A stretch of DNA of 64,000 nucleotides from Neobacillus thermocopriae (GCF_010975035.1 NZ_JAAIUV010000004.1:1-64000); one strand, 5' to 3'. Numbered from the stretch's first letter, positions 53,067-63,460 are shown. A program made the numbers and translations. The notes: generated by a model not told the origin, from the sequence alone.

Positions 53067-54164
53067 ATGAAACTTGACGTTCAACGGACATACAATTTTA
53101 ATGCTGGTCCCTCTGCCCTTCCATTATCTGTCCTAGAAAAAGCGCAGGCAGAGCTTGTCAATTTTCGTGGGACTGGGATGTCAGTAATGGAATTGAGCCA
53201 TCGAAGTGCTGCTTATGAAGAAGTTCATAATGTAGCAAAATCCCGTTTGAAAGAATTATTATCGATTCCTTATAATTATGAAATTCTTTTTCTTCAAGGA
53301 GGAGCAAGTCTCCAATTTTCAATGATTCCTATGAATTTTTTACAAAGTGGTAAAAAGGCTAGTTATGTCATGACTGGATCTTGGTCAGAAAAAGCTTTTA
53401 AAGAGGCCAAATTATTTGGGGAAGCCTATCAAGCTGCGTCAAGCAAGGAGGATAAATACCGGACAATTCCAAAATTATCTGATCTAATATTTGATCAGTC
53501 TGACGCCTATTTACATATTACTTCGAATAACACGATTTATGGAACACAATGGAAAGTTTTTCCTAACACTGAAAATGTACCATTAATTGCAGACATGTCC
53601 AGTGATATTCTCTCAAGGCCCATCGATGTGAGCAAATTTGCATTAATCTATGCTGGGGCCCAAAAAAACCTTGGTCCGTCTGGTGTAACGGTTGTGATTA
53701 TACGAAAGGAATTGTTGGAACAAGCCAATACCAATATTCCGACAATGCTAAAATACAGTACCCATGTGAATAACAACTCCCTATATAACACCCCTCCAAC
53801 ATTCGGTATTTACATGCTTGGTGAGGTTCTTGGCTGGGTTCAGGAACAAGGCGGTATCCAAGAAATTGCTAAACGAAATGAAGAGAAAGCAAAACTTATT
53901 TACGATGTGATTGATCAAAGTAATGGATTCTATATCGGCCACGCTGGCACTGATAGTCGTTCACTGATGAATATAACTTTCAATCTTCAATCGGAAGAAC
54001 TGGAGAAGAAATTTTTATCTGAAGCGAAAAAAGAAGGCTTTGTTGGCGTAAATGGCCATCGATCCATTGGTGGATGCCGTGCATCAACGTATAATGCCGT
54101 TCCATATGAAGCTTGTAAAGCATTCAGTGAATTTATGGTTCAATTTCAAAAGAACAATGGTTAA
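53067..54164 (+). CDS. serC: Phosphoserine aminotransferase
   Basis: The PLP enzyme of serine biosynthesis that makes phosphoserine from 3-phosphohydroxypyruvate and glutamate. The product of 365 residues has YNFNAGPSALP at the N-terminus, the substrate loop FLQGGASLQFSMIPMN, the PLP lysine Lys200 in YAGAQKNLGPSG, and the C-terminal NGHRSIGGCRASTYNA. ATG 53067 is chosen because GGGAGTGAGAAG precedes it and the family N-terminus starts here. It stands alone, without serA. Confidence 0.96.
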   Translation: MKLDVQRTYNFNAGPSALPLSVLEKAQAELVNFRGTGMSVMELSHRSAAYEEVHNVAKSRLKELLSIPYNYEILFLQGGASLQFSMIPMNFLQSGKKASYVMTGSWSEKAFKEAKLFGEAYQAASSKEDKYRTIPKLSDLIFDQSDAYLHITSNNTIYGTQWKVFPNTENVPLIADMSSDILSRPIDVSKFALIYAGAQKNLGPSGVTVVIIRKELLEQANTNIPTMLKYSTHVNNNSLYNTPPTFGIYMLGEVLGWVQEQGGIQEIAKRNEEKAKLIYDVIDQSNGFYIGHAGTDSRSLMNITFNLQSEELEKKFLSEAKKEGFVGVNGHRSIGGCRASTYNAVPYEACKAFSEFMVQFQKNNG

Positions 54165-54172
54165 TAAAATAA

Positions 54173-54212
54173 AGAAGATAAAATGCAAGTTCGAATCTTG
54201 CTTTTATCTTCT
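54173..54212 (+). terminator. Hairpin downstream of serC
   Basis: AGAAGATAAAA-GCAAG pairs with CTTGC-TTTTATCTTCT, just after the serC stop. Confidence 0.75.
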
Positions 54213-54217
54213 GAGCT

Positions 54218-54784
54218 TTATTTCATTGCATCCGTATATTTAAAATCACAAGACTCAAGATGATCATTAACCATCCCAACAGCTTGCATAAATGCATAAC
54301 AAATCGTTGAACCGACAAACTTAAAGCCACGTTTTTTTAAATCTTTGCTCATTTTATCACTTATTTCCGTGGTAGCCGGAACCTCAGTTAAATCTTTATA
54401 ATGGTTAATGATCGGCTTTCCACCCACAAATGACCAAATATAGGATTGAAAGGACCCAAATTCCTCAACTACCTTTAGAAAAGCTTTTGCGTTGGAAATA
54501 ACCGCATGAATCTTCAATTTATTTCGAACAATACCTTCATTATGTAATAATTCTTCCACTTTCTTTTCATCATACATCACAATTTTTTCTGGATCGAAGT
54601 TATCGAAAGCCTTCCGATAATTCTCCCGCTTTTTTAAAATAGTATACCAGCTTAGGCCTGCCTGTGCCCCTTCAAGACTTAAATACTCAAACAACAAACG
54701 ATCATCATATACGGGAACACCCCATTCATGATCATGATAATGGATATACAACGGATCTTGATTTACCCAGCCACAACGATTCAT
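54218..54784 (-). CDS. tag: DNA-3-methyladenine glycosylase I
   Basis: A base-excision repair enzyme of 188 residues that removes 3-methyladenine. Seen: N-terminal MNRCGWV and YHDHEWGVPVYDDRLLFEYLSLEGAQAGLSW, and the C-terminal FKFVGSTICYAFMQAVGMVNDH with zinc ligands completed by His and Cys near the end (DHLESC). ATG 54784 has GGAGG seven bases upstream; the frame stays open 47 codons further without a site. Confidence 0.95.
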   Translation of the reverse strand: MNRCGWVNQDPLYIHYHDHEWGVPVYDDRLLFEYLSLEGAQAGLSWYTILKKRENYRKAFDNFDPEKIVMYDEKKVEELLHNEGIVRNKLKIHAVISNAKAFLKVVEEFGSFQSYIWSFVGGKPIINHYKDLTEVPATTEISDKMSKDLKKRGFKFVGSTICYAFMQAVGMVNDHLESCDFKYTDAMK

Positions 54785-55061
54785 CAAATAACCTCCATTC
54801 GTTTTTCCGCTTTTATTATTAGTCATTCCTCTCATTTCAATTAGAAAGAAAGCTTTCCTTCCTTTTTTTTTGGGTGACATTGCTTTACAAATATAAAAGT
54901 GAAAGGATTCATAATGACCATTCATGGAATGTAAATAGGAAAAAGCCTAATCGGTATTAAAGGATTAGAAAAATATTCATAAGAGGGAAGTCCGATTTAC
55001 TTGAATCGTTCATGTTTTCTTAATCAGTCAAAAAAGTGAGTTTCTTTAAATGAAAGGAAAA

Positions 55062-55103
55062 AAAACCGCCCAAATCACCGTAGTGATTATGGACGATTTT
55101 TCA
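55062..55103 (-). terminator. Terminator of ppaC
   Basis: Minus strand GTCCATAATCAC-tacg-GTGATTTGGGC followed by GGTTTTTTTT. Confidence 0.82.
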
Positions 55104-55111
55104 TGAAACCA

Positions 55112-56047
55112 TTAAACCCCTTGAGTAAAAGCTTCTGTTAGTACTGGTACAATTTGTTTCTTTCTTGAAACGACACCTTTCAGTAATGCAGTATGATCTG
55201 TCAGAGTAACATTGTATGCTTTCTCTACAGCAGCTGCTTTGCTACCTAAAGCTAATCCAATGGAATCATTATTTAAAATATCAGTAACAACTAATAAGAA
55301 TAAATCTAAATTCTTTTCGGCAATTTTTTCGTTGATCGCAGCTTCTAATTCTTCTTTTCTTGAAAGGATTTCATCTGTATCAACCGCATTTACCTGAGCA
55401 ATCTCTACTTTATTTCCAGCCATATCAAATTCTTTTGCATCAAGGCTTAATAATTCTGCAACAGATTTGTCGCTTAAATCTGCACCTGCTTTTAACATTT
55501 CAAGCCCGTATTTTTCCGCATCTACACCAGCGATTTCTGCCAACTCACGAGCTGCAGCAACATCTTCTTCTGTGCAAGTTGGAGATTTAAATAATAATGA
55601 ATCAGAAATAATAGCAGATAACATAAGACCTGCAATCTCTTTCTTAATTTCCTTGCCATGTTCTTTATACATTTTATTTAGAATAGTTGCTGTACAGCCA
55701 ACTGGTTCACAGCGGTAATATAAAGGATCACTCGTTTCAAAATTCGCAATACGGTGATGGTCAATGACTTCTAAAACACGAACTTCAGTAATATCATCCG
55801 CACTTTGCTGACGCTCATTATGGTCAACTAAGATGACAGAGTTCACTTCTGTTGCCACTTTTTCTACTAGGCGAGGTGCTTCTGCATTAAATTTGTTTAG
55901 TGCATATTGTGTTTCACCATTTATTTGTCCAAGACGGACAGGCTCCACATCCATGCCAAGCTGTTTTTTCAAATCTGCATAAGCAATTGCTGAACAAATA
56001 GAATCTGTGTCCGGATTTTTATGACCGAAAATAAGTACTTTTTCCAT
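55112..56047 (-). CDS. ppaC: Manganese-dependent inorganic pyrophosphatase
   Basis: A family II (DHH) pyrophosphatase of 311 residues that hydrolyses PPi in the cytoplasm. Seen: [19 protein letters not shown] (metal ligands), VDHNERQQ, the DHH motif in [11 protein letters not shown], and the C-terminal SRKKQIVP that binds pyrophosphate. ATG 56047 has TTAGGAG upstream; a start six codons earlier lacks one. Single gene. Confidence 0.96.
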   Translation of the reverse strand: MEKVLIFGHKNPDTDSICSAIAYADLKKQLGMDVEPVRLGQINGETQYALNKFNAEAPRLVEKVATEVNSVILVDHNERQQSADDITEVRVLEVIDHHRIANFETSDPLYYRCEPVGCTATILNKMYKEHGKEIKKEIAGLMLSAIISDSLLFKSPTCTEEDVAAARELAEIAGVDAEKYGLEMLKAGADLSDKSVAELLSLDAKEFDMAGNKVEIAQVNAVDTDEILSRKEELEAAINEKIAEKNLDLFLLVVTDILNNDSIGLALGSKAAAVEKAYNVTLTDHTALLKGVVSRKKQIVPVLTEAFTQGV

Positions 56048-56226
56048 TCTATTACTCCTAACCATATGTAATTATGTAAGGAAAAGCCAAAAAAGGTGTT
56101 TCCCTATCCGAAATTATATATGATTCCGCGAAAGGATTCAAAATAAAATCTACGATTTTAGTTAAGTTATCTTTTATTTTCATAAAAATGAACCTAAAAA
56201 ACTCCACTATGATTGATGATCAAATG

Positions 56227-57030
56227 TTACATAAACGAATCTAAGGAATATCCTTTTTCTTCTAAAAACTTTCGCATACGAAGAATGGCTTTCGAATGAA
56301 TTTGAGAAATTCTCCCTTTCGTCAGATTTAAGACTTCGGATATTTCCACTTGTGACAATCCCTCGTAATAGATTAAAGTGATCACTAGCCTTTCTTTTTC
56401 AGGCATTTTGTCGATACATTCAGCAATCAGTTCACGGAATTCGGACTTTTGCAATTCCTTCTCCTGTGGCTCGATGGTTTCATCCTTAATTTGATCAATA
56501 CGACTTTGTTGTTTGCTATCTTCATCATTGGTGTTCACTGGTTCATCCAGTGAAAGCAGAGTGGATAAAGCTAAAACAGACATTACTTGGTCCACTTCAT
56601 CTAGGGACATCTCTAAAAATTGACTTAATTCTGTTTCCGTCGGTGTTCTCATTAATTTTTGTTCTAGTTGACTTATAGCAGCATTCATTTTTTTGGCTTT
56701 TTCTCTTATACCACGAGGCACCCAATCCATTTTTCGAATGCCATCGAGCATAGCCCCTTTAATTCGCCATAACCCAAATGTCTCAAATTGGTATCCCTTT
56801 TTATAATCAAATTTCTTGATCGCTTCTATTAGTCCGATATAACCAAGTCCCATTAAATCTTCCTTAGAAATAATCTGCTGAGGAATACATGAGCTCATAC
56901 GATTAGCCATCTGCTCTACTAAATAACTGTATTGCCTAACTAAATGATCCTGTGAAATAAAGTCAAGATTTTCCCGATACTTTCTCCATAATGGGTAATG
57001 AGGAATGGGATCATTCACTAAAGGTTCCAA
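56227..57030 (-). CDS. sigD: Flagellar sigma factor (SigD/FliA type)
   Basis: An alternative sigma-70 factor of 267 residues that directs late flagellar, motility and autolysin genes. Region 2 is seen as DLMGLGYIGLIEAIKKFDY and FETFGLWRIKGAMLDGIRKMDWVPRG, region 3 in the PTETELSQFLEMSLDEV stretch, and region 4 as LVITLIYYEGLSQVEISEVLNLTKGRISQIHSKAI. TTG 57030 has GGGGGGA eight bases upstream. It ends the flagellar export operon. In B. subtilis the che genes lie between flhG and sigD; here only one small membrane-protein gene does. Confidence 0.92.
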   Translation of the reverse strand: MEPLVNDPIPHYPLWRKYRENLDFISQDHLVRQYSYLVEQMANRMSSCIPQQIISKEDLMGLGYIGLIEAIKKFDYKKGYQFETFGLWRIKGAMLDGIRKMDWVPRGIREKAKKMNAAISQLEQKLMRTPTETELSQFLEMSLDEVDQVMSVLALSTLLSLDEPVNTNDEDSKQQSRIDQIKDETIEPQEKELQKSEFRELIAECIDKMPEKERLVITLIYYEGLSQVEISEVLNLTKGRISQIHSKAILRMRKFLEEKGYSLDSFM

Positions 57031-57089
57031 AGCCTATCCCCCCTTGATTTGCTTTGTGCAAAATACTAGAAATCTACCATTCTTATTTT

Positions 57090-57431
57090 TCAAGGTGCTT
57101 TCGTTTTTGTTTTTTCTCCCCCATGTAAAGCATCTAGTGGGACAGCATGAAATGATGTGTCATTCATCGGATTCTCAATGTTATCGTTCGCGAGAGTCTC
57201 CACTTCTGGAGTTTTTTCTACTTTCAAACATTCTCTTGTATTTAATTGCTGCTTCGAAATAGATTGATGGATTACGAGCCGTATGACACTTCCCAATATG
57301 AAAAAGAGTAGAAACCCGATAGCTGCCCATAATAAAGCGGTTATCCAAGTGTTATTAAACATAGAGAACAAAAAGGTTAGCAGAAATGCGGACAATCCCA
57401 AAATCGCTTGATGGCGCCATTTTGATGACAT
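57090..57431 (-). CDS. Unknown membrane protein between flhG and sigD
   Basis: A 113-residue protein with two membrane helices (about 10-28 and 32-54: LLWAAIGFLLFFILGSVIRLVI) and a polar tail that ends in KTKTKAP. No family recognised. It follows flhG by 13 bases and precedes sigD by 59 on the same strand, so it belongs to the flagellar unit. In B. subtilis this position holds chemotaxis genes and a later swrB that also encodes a small membrane protein after sigD; any relation to SwrB is speculative. Confidence 0.7.
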   Translation of the reverse strand: MSSKWRHQAILGLSAFLLTFLFSMFNNTWITALLWAAIGFLLFFILGSVIRLVIHQSISKQQLNTRECLKVEKTPEVETLANDNIENPMNDTSFHAVPLDALHGGEKTKTKAP

Positions 57432-57444
57432 CAAATCAACACCT

Positions 57445-58329
57445 CTATGTCATTTTGCCAAGTGATAATATTTTTTCAAAAAATCCTTTAATACCTTTTA
57501 TTGGAGCTTGATGAGTTTGTCCCCACTCAGGCGTATAAGAATACAAGATTTGCTTGATACTCCTTGTTGCCTCACATTTTGGATATGCTAAATAAAAAGG
57601 AGTTTGCAACCTTACAGCCTTTTGTACATAGGGATCTTCCATTAAAAATCCAAGCGTCATTAACTTCATTTTTAAAAACTTATTGGCTGCATTTTTTAAG
57701 GCTCTTGATGTTTCTACTGCTTCTTGATATGTATGGGCACGATTAACAACTAAACGAAAATTAGGTGGCTGTTTTGTTGATTGATGAACAGCTTTCAAAA
57801 CCGCATAGGAATCAGCAATGGCCGTTGGCTCAGGTGTCGTTACTAAAATGGTTTCATCTGAAGCCATGATAAAATCAATATTCTCTTTTGATATTCCTGC
57901 ACCCGTGTCCAATAAAATATAATCAGCATAAGACTGAAGTACTTGTAGCTGTTTCCAAAAAAACAAAAGCATATTTTGATCAAATTTCAGCAGTTCTTCA
58001 AGCTCAAACCCACATAAAAGATATTCAATACCACCTGTTCCTTTTTCCAGGATTTCCAACATGGATTTTCGCTGATGCAAAACATCGGCAAGTGTGAACC
58101 GAGGATTTACCCCCATGAGGATATTGATATTGGCTGTCGACAAATCTAAATCTAAAATGATCACTTTTTTTCCAGTTTCTCTTAATGCGAGAGCAAAATT
58201 TAGCGTAAAATTAGATTTGCCGACACCCCCCTTCCCACTTGTAATGGTAATCAGCCGGGAAGAGTGCTTTGTCTCATGAGATTCATTGAAACGATTCATA
58301 TATTCTCTTAGACTTTGTGCTTGGTCCAT
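57445..58329 (-). CDS. flhG: Flagellar number regulator, MinD-like ATPase
   Basis: A MinD/ParA-type ATPase of 294 residues (YlxH) that acts with FlhF to set flagellar number and placement. The deviant Walker A is SGKGGVGKS near residue 33, switch I ILDLDLSTAN, Walker B YILLDTGAG. ATG 58329 lies one base after the flhF stop and has GGTGAGGG upstream; an earlier in-frame ATG lies inside flhF. Confidence 0.93.
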   Translation of the reverse strand: MDQAQSLREYMNRFNESHETKHSSRLITITSGKGGVGKSNFTLNFALALRETGKKVIILDLDLSTANINILMGVNPRFTLADVLHQRKSMLEILEKGTGGIEYLLCGFELEELLKFDQNMLLFFWKQLQVLQSYADYILLDTGAGISKENIDFIMASDETILVTTPEPTAIADSYAVLKAVHQSTKQPPNFRLVVNRAHTYQEAVETSRALKNAANKFLKMKLMTLGFLMEDPYVQKAVRLQTPFYLAYPKCEATRSIKQILYSYTPEWGQTHQAPIKGIKGFFEKILSLGKMT

Positions 58330-58330
58330 A

Positions 58331-59563
58331 TTACATTCCCTCACCTATAATGAGTTTTGCTAGACCAGCGGCATCAACGATAGAAATATCTTCTGGTACA
58401 CTTTGTCCATTCGTGATATACGCGATTTGGTAACGGTACTGAAAAGCAATATTTAATATGGATCCATAGCTTGTCGTTTCATCAAATTTTGTCAAAATTA
58501 GTTTTTGAACAGGACTGTCTAGAAACTCTTGGAGTAAGATCTGCATATCTTCATATTTGGTTGTTAAGCTCAATACCAAGTAATTATCACTTTCTGGCGG
58601 ATTATAGATAAATTCATTAATAGCTGCCCGGTTTTTTGCTTCTTTATAATTTCTTCCGGTCGTATCCATATAGATCAAATCATAATGTTTCAGATTATCT
58701 AATGCTTGGGTGAGTTCATCTGCAGAGTGAACCACCTCAATGGGAACATTTAATATTCCTGCATATGTTTTAAGCTGTTCGACCGCTGCAATTCGATAAA
58801 CGTCTGTCGTAATCATGGCCACTCTTCGTTTTTGTTTTAACACTTGTTCCGTCGCCAACTTAGCAATGGTGGTTGTTTTTCCTACACCTGTAGGTCCAAT
58901 GACATTAATCATACGAGTTCTCTCATCCAGTGAATATGAATTTGGTACTCTCTTTTCTAAAAGCTTTGTAATAATAGAAATGAATTCTCTTCTAATCTCA
59001 TTTTCTTCAAGTTCTTTAATGGACTGATGTTTTTTTAGGAGGGATGAGATCAGATACTCCATCACTTCCTCCTCCACACCTTGTTTTTTCAAGCGATCAA
59101 TGATCTTGGTCAATGCAGGGTGTACCATTTTCCCTTGTTGATCATTCATCATCATATTCATCATCATTTTTCGTAAATGCTGTAACTCATCTAACATGGC
59201 ACGTTCATTGTCTAATGATTTTGGTTGTATGACCTGCCCTGGACTTTGTGCAGCAGATTTCTCTGAATAATATTGATACATTTTTTGAGGTTGCTTATGA
59301 AAATAGGAACTACTTGAATCCAATTTTTCATTCTGTGCTACAAACCGATCTTTACCATCGACATCCATTTTTGTCTTTTTCGGTTTCGTTTCTTTATCGA
59401 TCGAATAGGCAGTTACCTCATATTTTTGTTTCGCAAAAAGGCCAAAGATCCCGCCCGTCTTGATTACCCTAGTGTTCACAATAATGGCATTTTCACCCAA
59501 TTGCTGTCTGACCATTTTTAAAGCAAGGGGCATGGTGTCAGCGACGATTTTTTTCGTTCTCAT
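58331..59563 (-). CDS. flhF: Flagellar biosynthesis GTPase
   Basis: A SRP-type GTPase of 410 residues that recruits early flagellar parts to the membrane. A basic N-terminus and long variable linker (to about 165) precede the N and G domains: NVIGPTGVGKTTTIAKLA (P-loop), TTDVYRIAAVEQLKTYA, DLIYMDTTGRN and LTKFDETTSYG. The ATG overlaps the flhA stop (ATGA). Confidence 0.95.
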   Translation of the reverse strand: MRTKKIVADTMPLALKMVRQQLGENAIIVNTRVIKTGGIFGLFAKQKYEVTAYSIDKETKPKKTKMDVDGKDRFVAQNEKLDSSSSYFHKQPQKMYQYYSEKSAAQSPGQVIQPKSLDNERAMLDELQHLRKMMMNMMMNDQQGKMVHPALTKIIDRLKKQGVEEEVMEYLISSLLKKHQSIKELEENEIRREFISIITKLLEKRVPNSYSLDERTRMINVIGPTGVGKTTTIAKLATEQVLKQKRRVAMITTDVYRIAAVEQLKTYAGILNVPIEVVHSADELTQALDNLKHYDLIYMDTTGRNYKEAKNRAAINEFIYNPPESDNYLVLSLTTKYEDMQILLQEFLDSPVQKLILTKFDETTSYGSILNIAFQYRYQIAYITNGQSVPEDISIVDAAGLAKLIIGEGM

Positions 59564-61593
59564 ATATTAACCACTCCAATACTTTGAATCTCCACATCAG
59601 GCTCCAGTTCATTGTAGGCTAGGACAGGGACAGCAGGCATGATCTTATCCACGAACTGCTTCAAATACATACGGATAGATGGACTGGTCAAGAAAATCGG
59701 CTGTCCACCAGCTCTAATTACCCTATTAATTTCATTTTGCAATTCCTCGGTAATTTTTCGAGACGTTTGCGGGTCCATAGATAGATAGAAACTACCAGAT
59801 TCGGTTTGTTGGATCGCATCGGAAATTCCTTTCTCCAAAGTTGCCCCCGCTGTTAACACTTGAATAACGCCATTTTCAGCGTATTGCTCCGTAATTTGCC
59901 TTGTTAAAGATTGTCGTACATATTCTGTCAGTACTCTTGGATCTTTCGTATAAACAGCATAATCTGCTAATGTTTCAAAGATGGTGGCCAAATCCCGAAT
60001 CGAAATTTGTTCCCGAAGAAGATTCTGTAATACTTTCTGGATATCCCCGACTGACATAAGGTTTGGTACAAGCTCCTCCACAAGATTCGGATGTGACCCT
60101 TTAAGGTTTTCAATTAATTCTTTTGTTTCTTCTCGACGAAGAAGCTCATAGGCATACCGTTTTAACACTTCAGTCAAGTGAGTAGCTATCACTGAAGGAG
60201 GGTCGACAATCATATATCCCATAAGCTCTGCTTTTTGTTTTTCCTCCATATTTACCCAAATGGCAGGCAAGCCAAATGCCGGTTCTATGACTCGAATTCC
60301 TTCAATGGAGCTTGTATCTTCCCCTTGATTCATAGCAAGAAAATGATCGAGATATACTTCCCCTGAAGCAATTTTGCTGCCGCGGAATTTTAAGACATAT
60401 TGATTTGGCGGTAGCTGTAGGTTATCCCGTATCCTAATAGTTGGAATCACTAAGCCCAATTCAACGGCAAATTGCCTACGAATCATGACAATCCGGTCTA
60501 GGATATCCCCACCTTGATTTTGGTCTGCTAGAGGAATTAAGCCATATCCAATTTCTAATTCCAGTGGATCTAGCTGTAATAAATTGATCACTTTTTCTGG
60601 ACTGCGAATATCCTCCTCTGTTGCTGACTGTTCCAATTGTTCCTGCTGAAGTTCTTCTTTCTGCATGGATTTCTTCATGGTGTATGCACTGAAGGCCAAA
60701 ATTCCTGCTACAGGGAGAGTGAGAAAAAGACCTATCGGTGTAAAAATTCCAAGCACCAAAATAGTAGCGGCAACAACATAAAGTAATTTTGGATAATGAA
60801 AGATTTGCCTCATAATATCTGAGCCTAGACTTCCATCAGATGCTGCACGCGTTACTGTAATACCTGTAGCTGTGGAAATGAGTAAAGCAGGCACCTGGCT
60901 CACGAGTCCATCACCAACAGACAACAATGTAAAAGTGCTAGCCGCTTCTGCAAAACCCATACCATGAATCGACATACCGATGATAAAGCCACCAATAACA
61001 TTAATTATTAGAATAACGATTCCGGCAATGGCGTCTCCTTTTACAAATTTACTAGCCCCATCCATTGCCCCATAAAAATCAGATTCCTGTTCTATTTTTC
61101 TCCTGCGTTCACGAGCTTCTTGTTCAGTAATTAATCCCGCATTCATATCCGCATCAATACTCATTTGCTTACCAGGCATTGCATCCAATGTAAATCGAGC
61201 TGCTACTTCTGCGACCCTTTCCGAACCTTTTGTAATCACAATAAACTGAATGACCACGAGAATTAAAAACACGACAAATCCGACAACCGGATTTCCACCA
61301 ATGACAAACGAACCAAAAGTCTCAATGACTTCTCCTCCATCTGCCTTTGAAAGGATGGATCTTGTTGTTGATACGTTTAAGGCTAAGCGAAATAAGGTGG
61401 TGATTAGGAGAGCGGTTGGAAAAATTGAAAAATCCAATGCCTCTTTCGTATTCATAGCAACCAACAAAATCAATAAAGATATGGATATGTTGAAAATCAA
61501 CAGGAAATCCAATAATAGAGTTGGTAATGGTATGATCATCATCGAAACAATTAGTATTACGACAATAAGAACGGACATATCTTTTGTCTTCAT
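59560..61593 (-). CDS. flhA: Flagellar type III export protein FlhA
   Basis: The large gate component of the flagellar export apparatus, 677 residues. The N-terminal ~330 residues hold eight membrane helices and the conserved loop RFTLDAMPGKQMSIDADMNAGLI. The C-terminal half is the cytoplasmic docking domain for chaperone-substrate pairs (GYGLIPLADQNQGGDIL). It overlaps flhB and flhF by ATGA and has AAGGAG before its start. Confidence 0.97.
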   Translation of the reverse strand: MKTKDMSVLIVVILIVSMMIIPLPTLLLDFLLIFNISISLLILLVAMNTKEALDFSIFPTALLITTLFRLALNVSTTRSILSKADGGEVIETFGSFVIGGNPVVGFVVFLILVVIQFIVITKGSERVAEVAARFTLDAMPGKQMSIDADMNAGLITEQEARERRRKIEQESDFYGAMDGASKFVKGDAIAGIVILIINVIGGFIIGMSIHGMGFAEAASTFTLLSVGDGLVSQVPALLISTATGITVTRAASDGSLGSDIMRQIFHYPKLLYVVAATILVLGIFTPIGLFLTLPVAGILAFSAYTMKKSMQKEELQQEQLEQSATEEDIRSPEKVINLLQLDPLELEIGYGLIPLADQNQGGDILDRIVMIRRQFAVELGLVIPTIRIRDNLQLPPNQYVLKFRGSKIASGEVYLDHFLAMNQGEDTSSIEGIRVIEPAFGLPAIWVNMEEKQKAELMGYMIVDPPSVIATHLTEVLKRYAYELLRREETKELIENLKGSHPNLVEELVPNLMSVGDIQKVLQNLLREQISIRDLATIFETLADYAVYTKDPRVLTEYVRQSLTRQITEQYAENGVIQVLTAGATLEKGISDAIQQTESGSFYLSMDPQTSRKITEELQNEINRVIRAGGQPIFLTSPSIRMYLKQFVDKIMPAVPVLAYNELEPDVEIQSIGVVNI

Positions 61594-62684
61594 GTCATCA
61601 TCTCCTTATACCGGCCTTCCTGGAAATACACATAGGCCAGTATCTCTCCCACTGCATTAAACAATTCCTCAGGAATGGTCTCGCCAATTTCCACTGAAGC
61701 ATATAAGGCACGTGCCAACGGTCGATTTTCTACTGTCATAATGTTATGTTCTTTTGCAATCTCTTTCATTTTTAGGGCAGTATATCCCTTTCCTTTTGCT
61801 ATGACCTGAGGAGCATCCATTGTGGAATGATCATAAAGAATCGCAATGGCAAAGTGAGTAGGGTTGGTAATGAGTACATCTGCCTTCGGAACTTCCTGCA
61901 TCATTCGATTCATTGATAATTCTCTTTGTTTGGCTCTCCGCTGTCCCTTAATGAAAGGATCCCCTTCCATTTTCTTGAATTCATCCTTTATTTCTTGTTT
62001 GGACATCTTTAATTTTTTCTCATGTTGAAATTTTTGATATATGTAATCTGCTGCCGCAAGTACGATTAAACTAGCAGAAGCAGCAAAGCCCATTTGGATA
62101 ACGAATGAACCAATTAATCTAGCAGAATCAATTAAGTTTTTTTCGCCCATGATTAAAAGTTCATTTTTCTGCTTCCAAATTACCCAGAAAACGATAGCAG
62201 ATGTAATAATAATTTTTAAACACGATTTTACTAATTCGACTAATGCCCGCAGGGAAAACATTTGTTTCAGTCCTTGAAGTGGGTTTAATTTTCCAAAATT
62301 GAATTTTAGTAATCCAATATTGAACATAAAACCAACTTGAATGTAGTTCGCAATCACACCTGCTGCGAGTGAGATTGCTAACATCGGAGCTGTTATTTTT
62401 ACACTTTCCCATAATAGTTGGTTAAACAAAGCCTGTGTACTAGAAATGGTGAGTTCTAAATTCATATATTCTTTAAAACTATGGCGATAAAGGGATAAAC
62501 ACCCTTCTATTAAACTTTTGCCGCCAACTAATAAAAATCCGAAGGAAAATAGCAGTGTTAGGGCTGATGAAACCTCCATACTTTTGGCAATCTGCCCTTT
62601 TTTTCGTGCCTCCCTTCGTTTATTCGGTGTTGCTTTTTCCGTTTTTTCTCCGGAAAACAATTGCAAATCCAAACGAAGCAGCAT
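61590..62684 (-). CDS. flhB: Flagellar export specificity switch protein FlhB
   Basis: A 364-residue membrane protein with four helices and a cytoplasmic tail that self-cleaves at Asn274-Pro275 in the NPTH motif (LITNPTHFAIAI), the switch from rod/hook to filament export. The N-terminal EKTEKATPNKRREARKKGQIAKS is typical. It follows fliR after two bases and overlaps flhA. Confidence 0.97.
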   Translation of the reverse strand: MLLRLDLQLFSGEKTEKATPNKRREARKKGQIAKSMEVSSALTLLFSFGFLLVGGKSLIEGCLSLYRHSFKEYMNLELTISSTQALFNQLLWESVKITAPMLAISLAAGVIANYIQVGFMFNIGLLKFNFGKLNPLQGLKQMFSLRALVELVKSCLKIIITSAIVFWVIWKQKNELLIMGEKNLIDSARLIGSFVIQMGFAASASLIVLAAADYIYQKFQHEKKLKMSKQEIKDEFKKMEGDPFIKGQRRAKQRELSMNRMMQEVPKADVLITNPTHFAIAILYDHSTMDAPQVIAKGKGYTALKMKEIAKEHNIMTVENRPLARALYASVEIGETIPEELFNAVGEILAYVYFQEGRYKEMMT

Positions 62685-62686
62685 GG

Positions 62687-63460
62687 TTATGCCCCCATTA
62701 TTTTCAAGATTGATCCAATCGAATCAATCATGTTTTCAAAAAGTATTTTTAGCAAATAGAAGAAACTTGGTAGAACTAAAATATAAATCAAAAAATGGAT
62801 CAAAATTTTGATTGGTGGTGCAATGGCTATAATATTCATCTGTGGGACTGTTCTTGAAATGATCCCTAACGCAACATCAACAATAAACAATGTCCCAATG
62901 ATTGGAAGTGCCATCATAAATCCAATCATAAACATTTGTTTAAAACAATCTAAGATAAAAGTAGAAACTTTACCATCCATCCAAGAAGGAATGATAGCCG
63001 TTAAAGAAATCCAGTCAAAGCTTGCTAAAATCCCTTGAATGAGCAGATGGTGACCATCTATCGAAAGCATTACTAAAATGGCTAACATATTTTTTAAACG
63101 CCCCGTCAGTTGGGTATTTGTTTCAAAGGTTGGATCAAAAAGATTTGCCATGAAAAAACCAATTTGAATATCCAACAAAGAACCTGCCATTTGGACCGAA
63201 TAAAACAAGATACCGGTAGATAGCCCTATGGTTATTCCGACAAAAATTTCTTTAAGTATCAATAAAGCCAATTCCCATAATGGCAATGACGAGAGATTAG
63301 GTTCGTCTACCAATCCAACACACAGCAAACTAAGAATGGTACTGAGGCCAATTTTGTATTGTGCGGGAAGCTGCCGGCCTGAAAATATGGGAGCAGAAAC
63401 CATAAAGGATGTGATGCGAACAAAAATTAACAAAAAGCTCCATAAATATGATGCATCCAT
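62687..63460 (-). CDS. fliR: Flagellar export protein FliR
   Basis: A 257-residue membrane protein of the export gate with several long helices; RITSFMVSAPIFSGRQLPAQYKIGLS at the N-terminus and FDPTFETNTQLTGRLKNMLAILVML near residue 110 are typical of FliR/SpaR. It assembles with FliP and FliQ. Nine bases separate it from fliQ. Confidence 0.95.
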   Translation of the reverse strand: MDASYLWSFLLIFVRITSFMVSAPIFSGRQLPAQYKIGLSTILSLLCVGLVDEPNLSSLPLWELALLILKEIFVGITIGLSTGILFYSVQMAGSLLDIQIGFFMANLFDPTFETNTQLTGRLKNMLAILVMLSIDGHHLLIQGILASFDWISLTAIIPSWMDGKVSTFILDCFKQMFMIGFMMALPIIGTLFIVDVALGIISRTVPQMNIIAIAPPIKILIHFLIYILVLPSFFYLLKILFENMIDSIGSILKIMGA

